Shown here one piece after another: positions 10,901 to 20,760 of a stretch of 64,000 nucleotides of DNA. The first letter of the stretch is position 1. Every line of letters begins with the position of its first letter. Location of the stretch: NCBI GenBank assembly GCA_029990175.1, contig JARKIP010000030.1:17075501-17139500 (forward strand). Direction: 5' to 3'. The position numbers and the translations under genes are program-made. The notes under the pieces are model-generated. The model saw nothing but the letters and a program-made list of their open reading frames with translations, was not told the DNA's origin and made no database searches. This stretch comes from Petunia secreta (lineage: Eukaryota > Streptophyta > Magnoliopsida > Solanales > Solanaceae).

Positions 10901-13752
10901 ACCTGAAACAAAACGATGCCCTATTTGGCTTAGTTTTGAAAACACAAAACAAGCCTCGGCTTTGTCACCTATTAGGAATGAAAGTCATAGAGGTAGAAAT
11001 GCCGCCTGTTCGGCAATAACTCATGACAAAGCATAATGCTTTAAGTCGTGAAAAGGGCAATGCGACGCAATTTGCAAGGAAACTTTGGATGCGTGTTCAA
11101 TAAATTGTTCATCCATAATGCGAATGATCCTTTCATCGCAAGCTTTCATGTTCCTGCTCTCAAAGAAAACTTGTTAGATTTAGGGAGGGAAGGGGAAGCG
11201 TTTGATTTGTACAGACTTCATCCTGATCTTGCTGCTTCTGCTGCTTCCTCGTCTTCATTGGACTTGGATTTGCGAATTGCTTTCAGAAACTTGGCTCATG
11301 AACTCAAATAGCATAGATTTTGAAAAATAGAGGCAAGATAAAATGTTTTAATGCAATATAGCAAGTGAAATAAGCATGCAAGTGAAGTCAAAGATGCATT
11401 TTGAAAATTTTGCCTTGACTTAAACTTGGAACATATTTTAAAACAAATTGGACGTCCTTTGCCTTGAACTTTGCACTGTTTGCTTAGCCAATTATAGAGT
11501 TCTTGCCAACTCATCTTTAACAACCAACGCCGCTTTTTGTAAAATTCTGCCCCAGTTATAATCTTCCGCATTCCTAACTCGTTTTGCAAAATTTGCCCCA
11601 GTTGAAGTTCTAACAGATAGTGCGATATCCAAAGAGTGCAGACAGTAACTTTTCAGTACGTCGATTTAAATTGTTCAGTTGTTTTGCCATACGTTACAAG
11701 CAAAGCTTTAGCAGGTTTATCAATTTTAATTTTAAAATGGAAACAAATGCAAGCGTAAATAATATAATAAGAATGAGATGTATTTTATTTCAACTTTCAT
11801 AAATTCAAAATGAGTTGATTCAGATTAACATAAGCTTTAAAGTACAATGCAATTCGGGGCCTCAAACTGAATAAAAACTGAAAATAATGCTACTAAGTTC
11901 AATCGTCAAGTTCTTTCAAACAACGCCATTAGCTTCTGGTACTGCATCGTTCACGAGCTAAAGCGTCTACCATCAATCAGATCTCGAATCTTGCGTGATT
12001 TGCATGGTCAACCACCTTACAAATCAAACTTCTGCTAGAGAAATAAACAAAACAAAGAAACCTCAAAGGGTAACTAAGATAGTTTGCATGTCATTCATAG
12101 GATTTCACACAAGCAAGCAACACCTAATATTTAACGCATTTTGAGCAAATAAAGCAAGGCAAACAATTAACATGTGACAATCACAAGTAGTTGAGCGTAA
12201 ATAAATATGCAAACGCGTCCTACCCTGTAAGGTGCCTCTTTGTGCTAGAGGTAAGCCTAATCGCGCAAACAAGTGGTAACGAAAAATAGTTCATGCCAGT
12301 CCTGAGCAATTCAGACTTAGAGTAAGCAATGAATAATAACAATAATCGATAACAATCATCTCTCCGCCTTGACACTGCAATTCCGTTATTCCAACTAACT
12401 TCCAAAAGTTGGTGTCAACTCAAAATTTTAACACAGCTCATGCTCTCCACAGCATCTGCACAAAATTCTAAACCCAAATGCCTAAAACCCGAAACAATCC
12501 TCCATAGCTTTTGCAAACATCCACACTCCTCCAAGCACAAACTCCCAATTGTTTTACAACATCCAGGGGTGAAATTTCCAACCGCCTTTCACAATACCAG
12601 ACTGCAAATCATGAAAGGCACCAATTGGCCTTTCAAAATAAAACCTCACTGGTCCTCGACTTTGGATAAGCCTCTCAGCTTCCTAGATTTTGCAAAGCTC
12701 ACATACCTCGTTCATAAGGCTCCTCACTGGTCCTCGGCTTTGATCAAGCCTCTCAGTTTCCTAGGTAGCCAAGACCGCACTGGTCTTCAAGGAGGTACCC
12801 CATTGGTCGTTTATAGACATAGGGGCTTCACTCTCCTAGTATACGACAAGCATACTTCATTCCATAAGAATTTGCAGCTGGTTAGTCAATATGGGCCTGC
12901 ACACACACAAAGCCATTCACGAGAGGGACCCCACTGATCTTTTAAAGACACCAGGGGCTTCGCCTCTTAGATCTCACTACACCATACCGCCTCCAAAACA
13001 CAAATCAATCAAATCTGCCTAACTTTCCCCGGACTGCAATTCTGTCTATGATCTCAAATTCTATGTGGACTGCTATGACCACATAGATTCTGCTAAATTC
13101 TTCCATTTTCTGACCTAAAAGACAACATAGGAGACAAAATTCTAAAAATCTGATTTTGCTCAAAACATGGTTAGGACTGAGGATTCGTCATCACATAGCA
13201 CATAATATGCATTGTCGTTGGGTTTTAAAAACCCGTTGATGTAAGGGCGGTTTCCTAACTATGGAGGCGGTACCAAGGACCGGGTCCAGACTAAGGTGTA
13301 AATGCATGCATGCTCCTAAAGCTCCTTCTAAGAGTGGGTTAATGGTTGAGGCTGACTCGACCTATGCGGGATAAACCTGGCCCCATAAACCAGTAAAACC
13401 GGCCATGACAAAACCAGGCAAACCATACCCCAACTAATTTTGGTGACACGAAAGAAATTCAAAGAGTTAGGGAGGACAATGCCCTTCCTGTATTATTGCC
13501 GGTCACGCGGGCCCCCGTGATGAAATCGAGGAGATGAAAGAGAATTGACAGGCTCCATGAGGGAGGAAATATGAACGGAATGCAGACTATGCACAAATAA
13601 ACATGCTTCAATACATTCATTCACTACAATAAATTCTACACATACTAGTTTAGGCATGCAAACAATAAAAGAGTTAAACTACGCATACATACAATCAACA
13701 CGTATAAATAAAGCATATTTGTGAAAATCTTTTGGTTAGAACCATTTGCGTA
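10901..13752. other. Non-coding interior (5' part) of the LTR element
   Basis: No conserved retrotransposon domain is visible on either strand. An 87-codon plus-strand frame (11048-11311) and a 165-codon one (12440-12937) have no family signature and lie antisense to the element. Motifs containing GCCCCAGTT near 11550 and 11596, and a duplicated CCTCACTGGTCCTCG.CTTTG segment near 12645 and 12722, show further local duplication. The 5' leader of the RNA genome would lie at the high-coordinate end. Confidence 0.5.
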
Positions 13753-13771
13753 TCCCCAGCGGAGTCGTCAT
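13753..13771 (-). other. Primer binding site of the LTR element
   Basis: Two or three bases after the 5' LTR, the minus strand reads TGACGACTCCGCTGGGGA. This is one base from the TGGCGACTC..CTGGGGA pattern that I associate with the tRNA-Arg-primed Tat/Ogre lineage. The same sequence type recurs at 54534-54546 next to the second Tat-like LTR. Confidence 0.65.
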
Positions 13772-13773
13772 GC

Positions 13774-16220
13774 TGTTGAACCCCAAAAATTACCCCGAAA
13801 AGGATAAATTCTAGAATATCGACAGGATGGACTAACTCTTTTGGAGTTTTTGGAGTCGCCACCCAATTTAAGGAAAACAGGGAACCAATTTAGCAAATGC
13901 GTGCAAAATCTCCATTTTTATAAAAGACGGTCTTTTCAGAGATTCTAAGTAAGAGGTTTTATTAATTTCGGAAGAAGGTTTTTAAGGCACTTCCGAAATT
14001 CCGTAAAATACGGTTAATCCGACAGGTTTCCAAATATTTACAAGTGCGCTTTTCTTTCGAAAGAATTATTTGAATAATAATAATAATAATAATCAATTAA
14101 ATAAAAAACTTATTTGCAAAATATATATTTTACTTGCACGCATTTGCTAAGATGAGCCCAATTAAATAACGACTTCACAATAAAAGGCAATGAACATAAA
14201 GTAAGGCAATATACAAACAATCAGATATTATTGATAAATAAAATATTTTACACATTTATTTGCATAAATCTCCAAGAAAAGTAATGCAAAGTTAAGATAG
14301 AACCGGGAAGTTGATCAACTCGCGGTAGCCTTGAATTTTCTAAAATTTCTAAGTCTTATTTCTGAATGCTCGGGTCCAAGTCAATGTATATCCACAATTG
14401 TAGGTCAGCCAAACGCGTCCCCAAGTTGTTCGTGTCAAAATGTACCTCACAAAAAAATATGAAAATTAAACTGGATTAGTACGATAATAAAGTGTAATAA
14501 TTAATGAAAATAAAATACTAAAAATAAAGTAATAAACTAATAATAATAATAGTAATAATATATAATAGTAGTAATAAACATAGTAATAATAATAAAGGGG
14601 TTGTTTTTGCAAAATTTAGGCTCAGATTTGTATGGCGCATCATGTAGAGGCTCGGGATGTTGGTACGGTTGCAAACACGGAGCCCGGGCCGTATTGCCAT
14701 GCCAAGTACCTAACCCACCACTCTATTCGACTTGCTTTGCATTAATATCATCGCCTTTTGCTTTAGGAACACGGGAACGGGACGGTTCAAGTGTAGTATC
14801 ATATTCAAATTAATCCCGAGGCCTCAATACATGCATATGTATTTTTTCATTGGCCAGTGTAGTATCGGTTCAATATCAGTCCGTCAATTCTAACGTATAG
14901 TATCCGTCTATTCCTTGTATAGCCGTCAAGTCCTTATGCAGGCCTCAAGATAAATTGTTTTCATAGGCCATAAACATAGGATTGTGAAGCAGAACAGTAC
15001 AAGAGTAACATCCAGGTATCAAAGCAACATCTAGGTCGTACGTCCATAAAGCAAACTAAACTCAATAACAAGGCATATCCAGATCAGTGTGGACCATAGT
15101 AAACGCCTAAAAGAAAGCAGTGACAACAAACTGATTGAACAAACAAACACCATCAGATATCCGACAAATCCCAATCACAGCGACCAAATCAACAAGTCGG
15201 AGAGTTGTTCCGTTAAGGCAATGGTCCGACAAATCCCAATCACAGCGACCAAATCAACAAGTCGGAGAGTTGTTCCGTTAAGGCAATGGGAAAATCGATA
15301 AATATTAAAGGGTAAACCATAGGACTAGAAATCTATTGGGGGGAGGGGGCTTCACCATTCAAGAAACTTGACTCGATTCCGGTGAGCAAAGCAGCAGAAA
15401 CACAGTAAAGGAGGAGCGACCGCCTGCGAGTAGCGGCATCGCTGCGACCCCGAATGTTACGATTCAGAATCGACAACAGACGAAGTCATCAAAGGAAAAA
15501 AAAAGGAACCTAGTTCACCGGCGTTGGGTTTTCCGATGGTGGTGGCGATGGTGCTTTCACCACTACTCTGCCTCGTCTTCTCTCACTGCCCTGAAGGTCC
15601 CCATACCCCGTTCTACTGCTACTCTCCCCGTTTCTGTTCAATTTTGTGTGTATGTCTACTGGTCCTCGTGTGTGTGTGGAGTGTACAGTGTGCAAAGGAG
15701 AAGAGTAGCACTGCATGTGGTGTAATGGGATGCTGATTTTTATGTGGGTGTGAAATTGGAGAGGAAGGAGGGGGTAGGTGGTAATGGGTGTTGTTTTTTT
15801 GTAGTGATGATGATGTATAGTGTGGGTGTCTTTTTCAGATCTGATTTTTTAGTGTTATGTATGTAAATGATGAATAATGGGGTAGGATTTTTTGTGAGTA
15901 GGGAAGATGAATAGTGGTTGGGGGCTAGGGTTTTGGGATAAGTATGTATATATAGGTAGAGGATTTTCACAAATAGGCTAGTGCTTAGGGGGGAGCGGAT
16001 TTTTCCACAATTTTAGAATTAATAAAAAAAAAAATGAATGGGTTGCACGAGTGGGTTAAAATTGGTGGGATTTTGCAAATTTAACACTTTTCTTTGAAAC
16101 TTCAATTGATCATCTTTTATTGTCGTTATTTTATTTAATTTTCAAATTAACCTCAATTATAAAATATTACCATAATTTATTAAATTTGAAAAAAATTTGG
16201 GACAAAATTGGATGTCAACA
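13774..16220 (-). repeat. LTR (5' LTR in element orientation)
   Basis: This 2447-bp LTR is the partner of 6123-8630. The same microsatellites are shorter here: seven AAT units at about 14073-14093, and GGGGGGAGGGGG instead of 16 G near 15340-15352. The 65-bp tandem duplication is present at about 15160-15290. Since both LTRs carry it, it predates the insertion. Confidence 0.85.
15947..15954 (-). promoter_or_regulatory. Candidate TATA box of the 5' LTR
   Basis: TATATATA lies about 265 bp inside the upstream edge of the 5' LTR on the minus strand, flanked by CTAC(C) and CATAC. It is conserved in the other LTR at 8358-8365. If used, U3 would be short and R-U5 unusually long (about 2.1 kb). Position and conservation are seen; promoter function is inferred. 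Confidence 0.3.
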
Positions 16221-16661
16221 GTAAGTGCCGAGAAATTGGGCGTAAGCCCCACAGATCTTTAATTTTTAATATTTTGTATATTAATATTATTGATATAAAT
16301 ATTTCCTAAAAATATAATCACATAAAAAGGTAAAATTATATAGAAATTCTATAATAAAATAATATATAAGGTTAAGTATAAAAGATTACGTAGGACTAAG
16401 AAATAATAAAAATGTTTGAGAATTTAATTAGCTAGTTGATATTTGAGTGTAGGTTTTAAAAAGAGAATATATTGAGAAATAATTTTTTTTTTTTAATTTT
16501 TTTTTCCGGGACTTACACCCAAGACTCGCCCAATGCCTGAGCTTACATCCCGATACGCTAAAAATTATGGGGCTTACACCTTTTAGATCTACGCCCCGTC
16601 GGAATGCCTCGATGCGCTTTTAGTACGCCTCGCCCCGGGGCGAAACTCGCCTTTTAAAACA

Positions 16662-17356
16662 CAGCTAAATACTATATCACACATCAAACAAAAATGCTTA
16701 TACCAAATAGGAATCACGTTTTGCATTAATTAGTCCTTTTTGCGGAAAATTTAACACACGTGGAAATGACCATTATGGTTGAAAGTTGAAACTTTTCTTA
16801 TTCTGCTAGACACATGGTTCTTCAATATTTTCATTCGCCAAGCTAGTCCTCTAAACGAAATACGCATACTGCGCACACAGGAGAAGCTTTGCGGATTTTC
16901 TTCCAATATATATCCAATACACGACTAATCTTTTTTTGTTTTCATCTCAAACGTCACAAGCATACTTTAATGGACCATCGATAGTATGTTAAGGCGCAAA
17001 ACCAATTAATGCAACTTTAATTCATGATCCCACATGTACTGCTCGATCACATATTACGAACATTCTTCGTCAAGAAAACTCGACTTTGGTTCGACTCTGT
17101 TGGCATTATTAGTCAAAAGAGAAGCCTAGCTAAACTATAACTAAGCAGCACCATCAAAATAATACTAAAAATACATAAGTCATTTGAGCTTTAAAGACTG
17201 CTATTCATGTAGTACTTGCTTAATTTCATCTTCTCCATTCTTACGAAACCCCAAAAAAGAAAAGAGAGAAACAAAAAATACAAGTATTTAACGGGTTAGA
17301 CTACACAAGATATTACACAAGCTTAGCTTCTCCAAAATATAACATTTCTTCAGTCA
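16662..17356. other. Intergenic stretch, no recognisable gene
   Basis: AT-rich sequence with no long open frame and no family match on either strand. It separates the split TIR element from the HMG-box pseudogene and could include decayed 3' flank of that gene. Confidence 0.45.
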
Positions 17357-17698
17357 TTATCCTCCACTTCCATCTTGCTCATCAACCTCACACTTGACTA
17401 GTCAGATTCCTCATCATCGGCTTCATCACCAGGCAGTAGCCTATTAGCCTAGCTTCTTTTCTCTGCGTGTACTTGGTAAGTAGCTTTCTTTTCTCGCTAG
17501 CTTCTTTGTTCTTTGGATGCTTTTCTTAGATATATTTCTTCCTGAACTCCTCCTCGTACACGATGAAAGCACTAGCTGGCCTCTTACTTAGGCTTGTTTG
17601 GATACTTGGCAGCCTTCTTTTCTTTAGTCTGTGCAGTACTTAGTCTTCTTCACACCAAGCTTGTTATCACCTCTATTTTTTTATTTAGCTCCTTTCAT
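17357..17698 (-). pseudogene. HMG-box (HMGB/NHP6-type) chromatin protein pseudogene
   Basis: Read on the minus strand from ATG at 17698, the pieces follow a plant HMGB protein in order. There is a basic N-terminus (MKGAK, then DNKLGVKK), a linker KKAAKYPNKPK, the start of the HMG box (RPASAFIVYEEEFRKKY, EKHPKN), a Lys/Arg stretch (SEKRK), and an acidic tail (GDEADDEESD, then KCEVDEQDGSGG). HMGB proteins bind and bend DNA in chromatin. This copy is dead: in-frame stops follow MKGAK and KKYI, there is a frameshift between KPK and RPAS and others near the tail, and about 25-30 residues covering helices 2-3 of the box are missing. No introns interrupt it, whereas family genes usually have several, so a retroposed copy is plausible, although I see no poly-A tail. 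Confidence 0.7.
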
Positions 17699-17911
17699 GA
17701 TATTACCTTTTAGGTTTTATGAGAGTATAACGCAAGAACGAGAGAGAATAACAATGAATTGATTAAGTACACAAAGTAACAAAAATTTTTGAAATCTATT
17801 ATAAGAGTTACTAAGCTATGCGTATAACTGTCTTAATTTTAAAATCAAATTTATACAAGTATTGACTCATTACAAATGATGGGATTATATCAGTAGTATT
17901 AAAAGATGATA

Positions 17912-18139
17912 CTCCCTCTGTCCCACTTTGTTTGTCATACTTTTCTTATTAGTCTGTCCCAAAAAGATTGTCATATTTCTAAATTTGGAAACAATTCAAC
18001 TTTAAATTTACTTTTTGACTCATTTATAGCCACACAAATATGTTTGGCTCATTTTAGACCACAAGTTCTAAAAGTCTTCCTATCTTTATTAAACTTTGTG
18101 CCAAATCAAACTACGACAAACAAAATGGGACGGAGGGAG
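17912..18139. mobile_element. Stowaway-like MITE
   Basis: The ends are the classic inverted pair CTCCCTCTGTCCCA (17912) and TGGGACGGAGGGAG (to 18139), flanked by TA on both sides (17910-17911, 18140-18141). The length of 228 bp and the AT-rich interior fit non-autonomous Tc1/Mariner elements. An 85-codon open frame running through it is incidental. Confidence 0.9.
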
Positions 18140-18532
18140 TACAAATTAGTTTGTCATAGATAGTTTACGTAGAGACGTCATATAAAATTGTTGATACCAA
18201 AAAGTGAGGTTCACAGAATCCAGTTACTCCACATTTGGAAAACTAACTTTTCGACGTTTAGTTTAAATATCTGAGAGGGTATATACGTAGATAATTGATA
18301 AACAAAGACTAACTACCATATAGTTTTATTTGTCTATCCCGTTTCTCTTGTAGCTGTGTTTAGCACATGCTGGTATGATAAGTTCAATATTTCAAAACAA
18401 TTATTGATAATTATGAAACTATTTAGAAACATTATTTGGTGATAATTTTAGAATCTCTGAATTGAATATTCTATTAGAATCTTGTGACTAACTTTCTTGA
18501 TTTTTTTTCCTGCTGCTCGATTGAAAAGGACT
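18140..18532. other. Intergenic stretch, nothing recognised
   Basis: AT-rich DNA between the MITE and the RING-H2 remnant. It could hold the promoter of the parent gene, but no convincing element is visible. Confidence 0.4.
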
Positions 18533-18884
18533 ATGGATTTTTTTATTGCCACGCCTCCCCCAATTGCAACACATGCTCATAGTCATGGATATCGTTTTAA
18601 CGGCCGGGATCCAATTTCTATAGGCTTAGTGGGGTTATTACTAGCTGGCTTTCTTAAAGCCGAAGAACGATCAGATTATTTCCCTATTTGCTTTACTCAG
18701 AAGTGCAAGTGATAGGCTTCACTGACACAATGTGTCAAATTTGCCTAATGGAATTTGAGCAAACAGAGCATGTAAGGATGCTCCATGCAGTCACGTCTAC
18801 CACGACAACTGCATTTCAAATTGGATGGCTCGAGAGGTGACATGTCCGATGTATTTTAGCTGTCAAAATCTTACAGTGGCTTAA
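18533..18884 (+). pseudogene. RING-H2 finger protein pseudogene fragment
   Basis: From ATG at 18533 an open stretch of about 60 codons (MDFFIATPPP..., with a hydrophobic SIGLVGLLLAGF segment) ends at a stop at 18710-18712. A one-base shift restores VIGFTDTMCQICLMEFEQ. A second shift near 18780 restores PCSHVYHDNCISNWMA and CPM. This gives the spacing C-x2-C-(14-15)-C-x-H-x3-H-x2-C-(10)-C of a RING-H2 domain, which binds E2 enzymes in ubiquitin ligation. The eighth ligand is missing: CPM is followed by Tyr-Phe instead of Cys. Two frameshifts and a lost zinc ligand argue for a decayed ATL-like or related ligase. An unrecognised intron is possible but would not repair the last ligand. Confidence 0.55.
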
Positions 18885-19028
18885 TAGTTAAACTTTGTCA
18901 TATTACCTTGTAATAGTTACTAAAATATTATTATACTTTATGATTGTGATATGTAAAGATGCGAAATGTAAATATGTACTTATAAATAAATGAGCAGACT
19001 TACATATTTCATGCTTAAGAGCTACCAT

Positions 19029-19106
<78 letters not shown>

Positions 19107-19227
19107 TTCATTTGTTACTTTGAAAAGAATTAATACTTTATAATTTCAATGTTATCTGAATCGGATTTATTTACTTGATACATTTATATACACATGATTT
19201 CTTCATATAATTAAAATATGTACCTAT
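18885..19227. other. Short intergenic stretch with a long microsatellite
   Basis: Contains the (TC)n tract and AT-rich flanks, with nothing else recognised. Confidence 0.5.
19030..19100. repeat. (TC)n microsatellite, about 35 uninterrupted units
   Basis: A perfect run of TC over about 71 bp. Pyrimidine-purine tracts of this length are highly mutable and can adopt triplex structure. No gene start is close enough on either strand to suggest a promoter role. Confidence 0.95.
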
Positions 19228-19917
19228 CACTACAAGAAAAATGGTTATTAAATACCAACATGTAGGGACGAGTTGCAAATCTGGTCCTTTAAAACGCGGA
19301 CGAGACTTTTATCGGGTCCCTATTCTTGATTAACAAGAGAGAAAAATCTGGTCCTTACAGGATAAATTGAAAGCTAAAGAAAATAGAAGCCACGATTACG
19401 TCTCCTTCATCTTCTGCTAATGAATCTTTTAGCAGAATTAGAAAATGTATGGCGGCGTAAACAGCAAAAAGGCTGACAAAACCAGGGCAAAAGTTGATTC
19501 ACAAGATTAAGGTTTCTCTCTCATTTTTTACGCAAAAAAGATCCTTTCCAGGTTAAGTTTGAGTAAGTAGGATTATGCTTTTATCTTGTTTGTGAGATTT
19601 TTTTCTACATTCAAGACCCCGCGAGTAAACTATTTTAAGGACCAGCTGTATCGTAAGAAATGACTTTTTACCACCATTTGATGTGTGTTTAGGGACCAGA
19701 AATACGGTTCTAGAATATGTATTAGGGACCAAAAATTTTACAGTCATTAAACTTTTAAGGACCGAAAAATAAAAGCTCGTTGTTAATGATCTTTAAACAC
19801 GGAGCCTCTGGGAACGAGATGAAACTAGAAATCTGGTCGCTATTTACCTATTTGGCACTAGATATGGACTTTTAGGGAGCACTTCTCTTGTCGTTGAAAG
19901 TAATTTTTCTTGAAGTG
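19228..19917. mobile_element. Non-autonomous CACTA (En/Spm-type) element
   Basis: The left end CACTACAAGAAAAAT (19228) and right end ATTTTTCTTGAAGTG (to 19917) are inverted with one mismatch. They have the CACTA terminus characteristic of CMC transposons. The 690-bp interior holds no transposase, and subterminal motifs such as AAATCTGGTC recur near both ends (19278 and 19830). The flanking triplets TAT and TGG do not match, so the target duplication has decayed or the right edge is slightly different. Confidence 0.75.
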
Positions 19918-20760
19918 TGGGCAGTTATGACTTTAATATTGGTGAGATTAAAATTTATAGTTGCTAAGTTTGATCGTTACCATAAAATTTTTAAGATAAA
20001 TTGAGTTAGTGAGTTTGGGCATGAAATTGAAATATGATATGTTGGACGTGTTTAGGGACTAGCTTGATAATTAACTTGGACTCATATTTTTATTTGTGCC
20101 AAATAAATACATAAACTTATATAGATAATCTAGCCGTCTAAACTAAACTTATGGTCATATGAACACTTGATCTCTACTAAAATTGTGTCACACTTGGACA
20201 CTACTTGTAGAAACATCAAGAAAATAAATTCATAGATCGCCCACGCCAATGACATGGAAAAACAGCCAAAGAACAAAGAGTTCCATTCTTTTGGTTCCAA
20301 AAAAGCAAAAATAAAAAAGGAAGAAAAACTTGCGACCCCACATAAACGAAAATGAAAAAGATTCTTACATTTCTCCTCACCCATATTTTGTCGTCTTCTT
20401 CTGGTTAAAAAGGATTTCTGTTGTGTTATGGCAAATAGGCATAGGAGGACATAGGCAAGAGGCGCCTGAGAGCACCAAGGCCAACTTGAAGGGAAGGCAA
20501 ATAAGGAACGCTACATCCTAAGGGTCCAGACATGCAACCATAGTGCATGGGCATGGGGGTCGTGACGGCTGCATGAACGTGGAATCGAGTGCTTAGATGT
20601 ACTTATATCAAGAGGCAAGGAGCTCCGAGGCGGCCAAGGGGGTGAATTAGGTACATATTGTTGACGCACTTAAACTAACACTCTATGAGTGAGAGACGGT
20701 CGAAATAAAGTACCAAATATGAGCGGGGTCGAATCATAAGGAACTATGACGGAGGAATCT
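19918..20760. other. Intergenic stretch, no recognisable gene
   Basis: Short open frames at 20130-20384 (minus) and 20330-20521 (plus) overlap in opposite directions and match no family I know. The sequence is AT-rich with scattered repeat-like pieces. Confidence 0.45.

Larger units (their letters stand above)
6123..16220 (-). mobile_element. Complete non-autonomous Tat/Ogre-type LTR retrotransposon (LARD-like)
   Basis: Two near-identical direct repeats of about 2.5 kb (6123-8630 and 13774-16220) begin TGTTGA and end TCAACA. The flanking five bases are GTACG (6118-6122) and GTAAG (16221-16225), a target duplication with one mismatch. On the minus strand, the LTR at 13774 is followed by a primer site resembling the TGGCGACTC... 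type used by Tat/Ogre gypsy elements. The other LTR is preceded by the purine tract AAAGAGGGGCAGC. This fixes the orientation as minus. The 5.1-kb interior has no gag, protease, RT or integrase that I can recognise in any frame, so the element would need a helper. By eye the first 250 bp of the LTRs differ by a few percent, so the insertion is not very recent. Confidence 0.85.
6063..16661. mobile_element. Palindromic TIR DNA element, split by an LTR element
   Basis: The left end at 6063 reads TGTTTTAAAGGGAG. The reverse complement of the right end at 16661 reads TGTTTTAAAAGGCGAG, and both continue into diverged GGCGAGGCG-like sequence. Once the retrotransposon at 6123-16220 is removed, about 60 bp remain on the left and 440 bp on the right. 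The right part contains inverted copies of GTAAGCCCC (16242 forward, near 16570 reverse), so the original was a fold-back structure. No transposase and no clear target duplication are visible. It resembles a common plant MITE-like repeat, but I cannot name the superfamily. Confidence 0.5.

Noticed and set aside
12440..12937. 165-codon plus-strand open frame in the LTR element interior
   Set aside because: It lies antisense to the element, has no domain signature, and covers locally duplicated non-coding sequence (the CTCACTGGTCCTCG motif).
19030..19100. CRISPR-like or regulatory array
   Set aside because: It is a simple TC dinucleotide run without spacers, and the genome is a plant. None of the tandem arrays in the window has unique spacers between conserved repeats.
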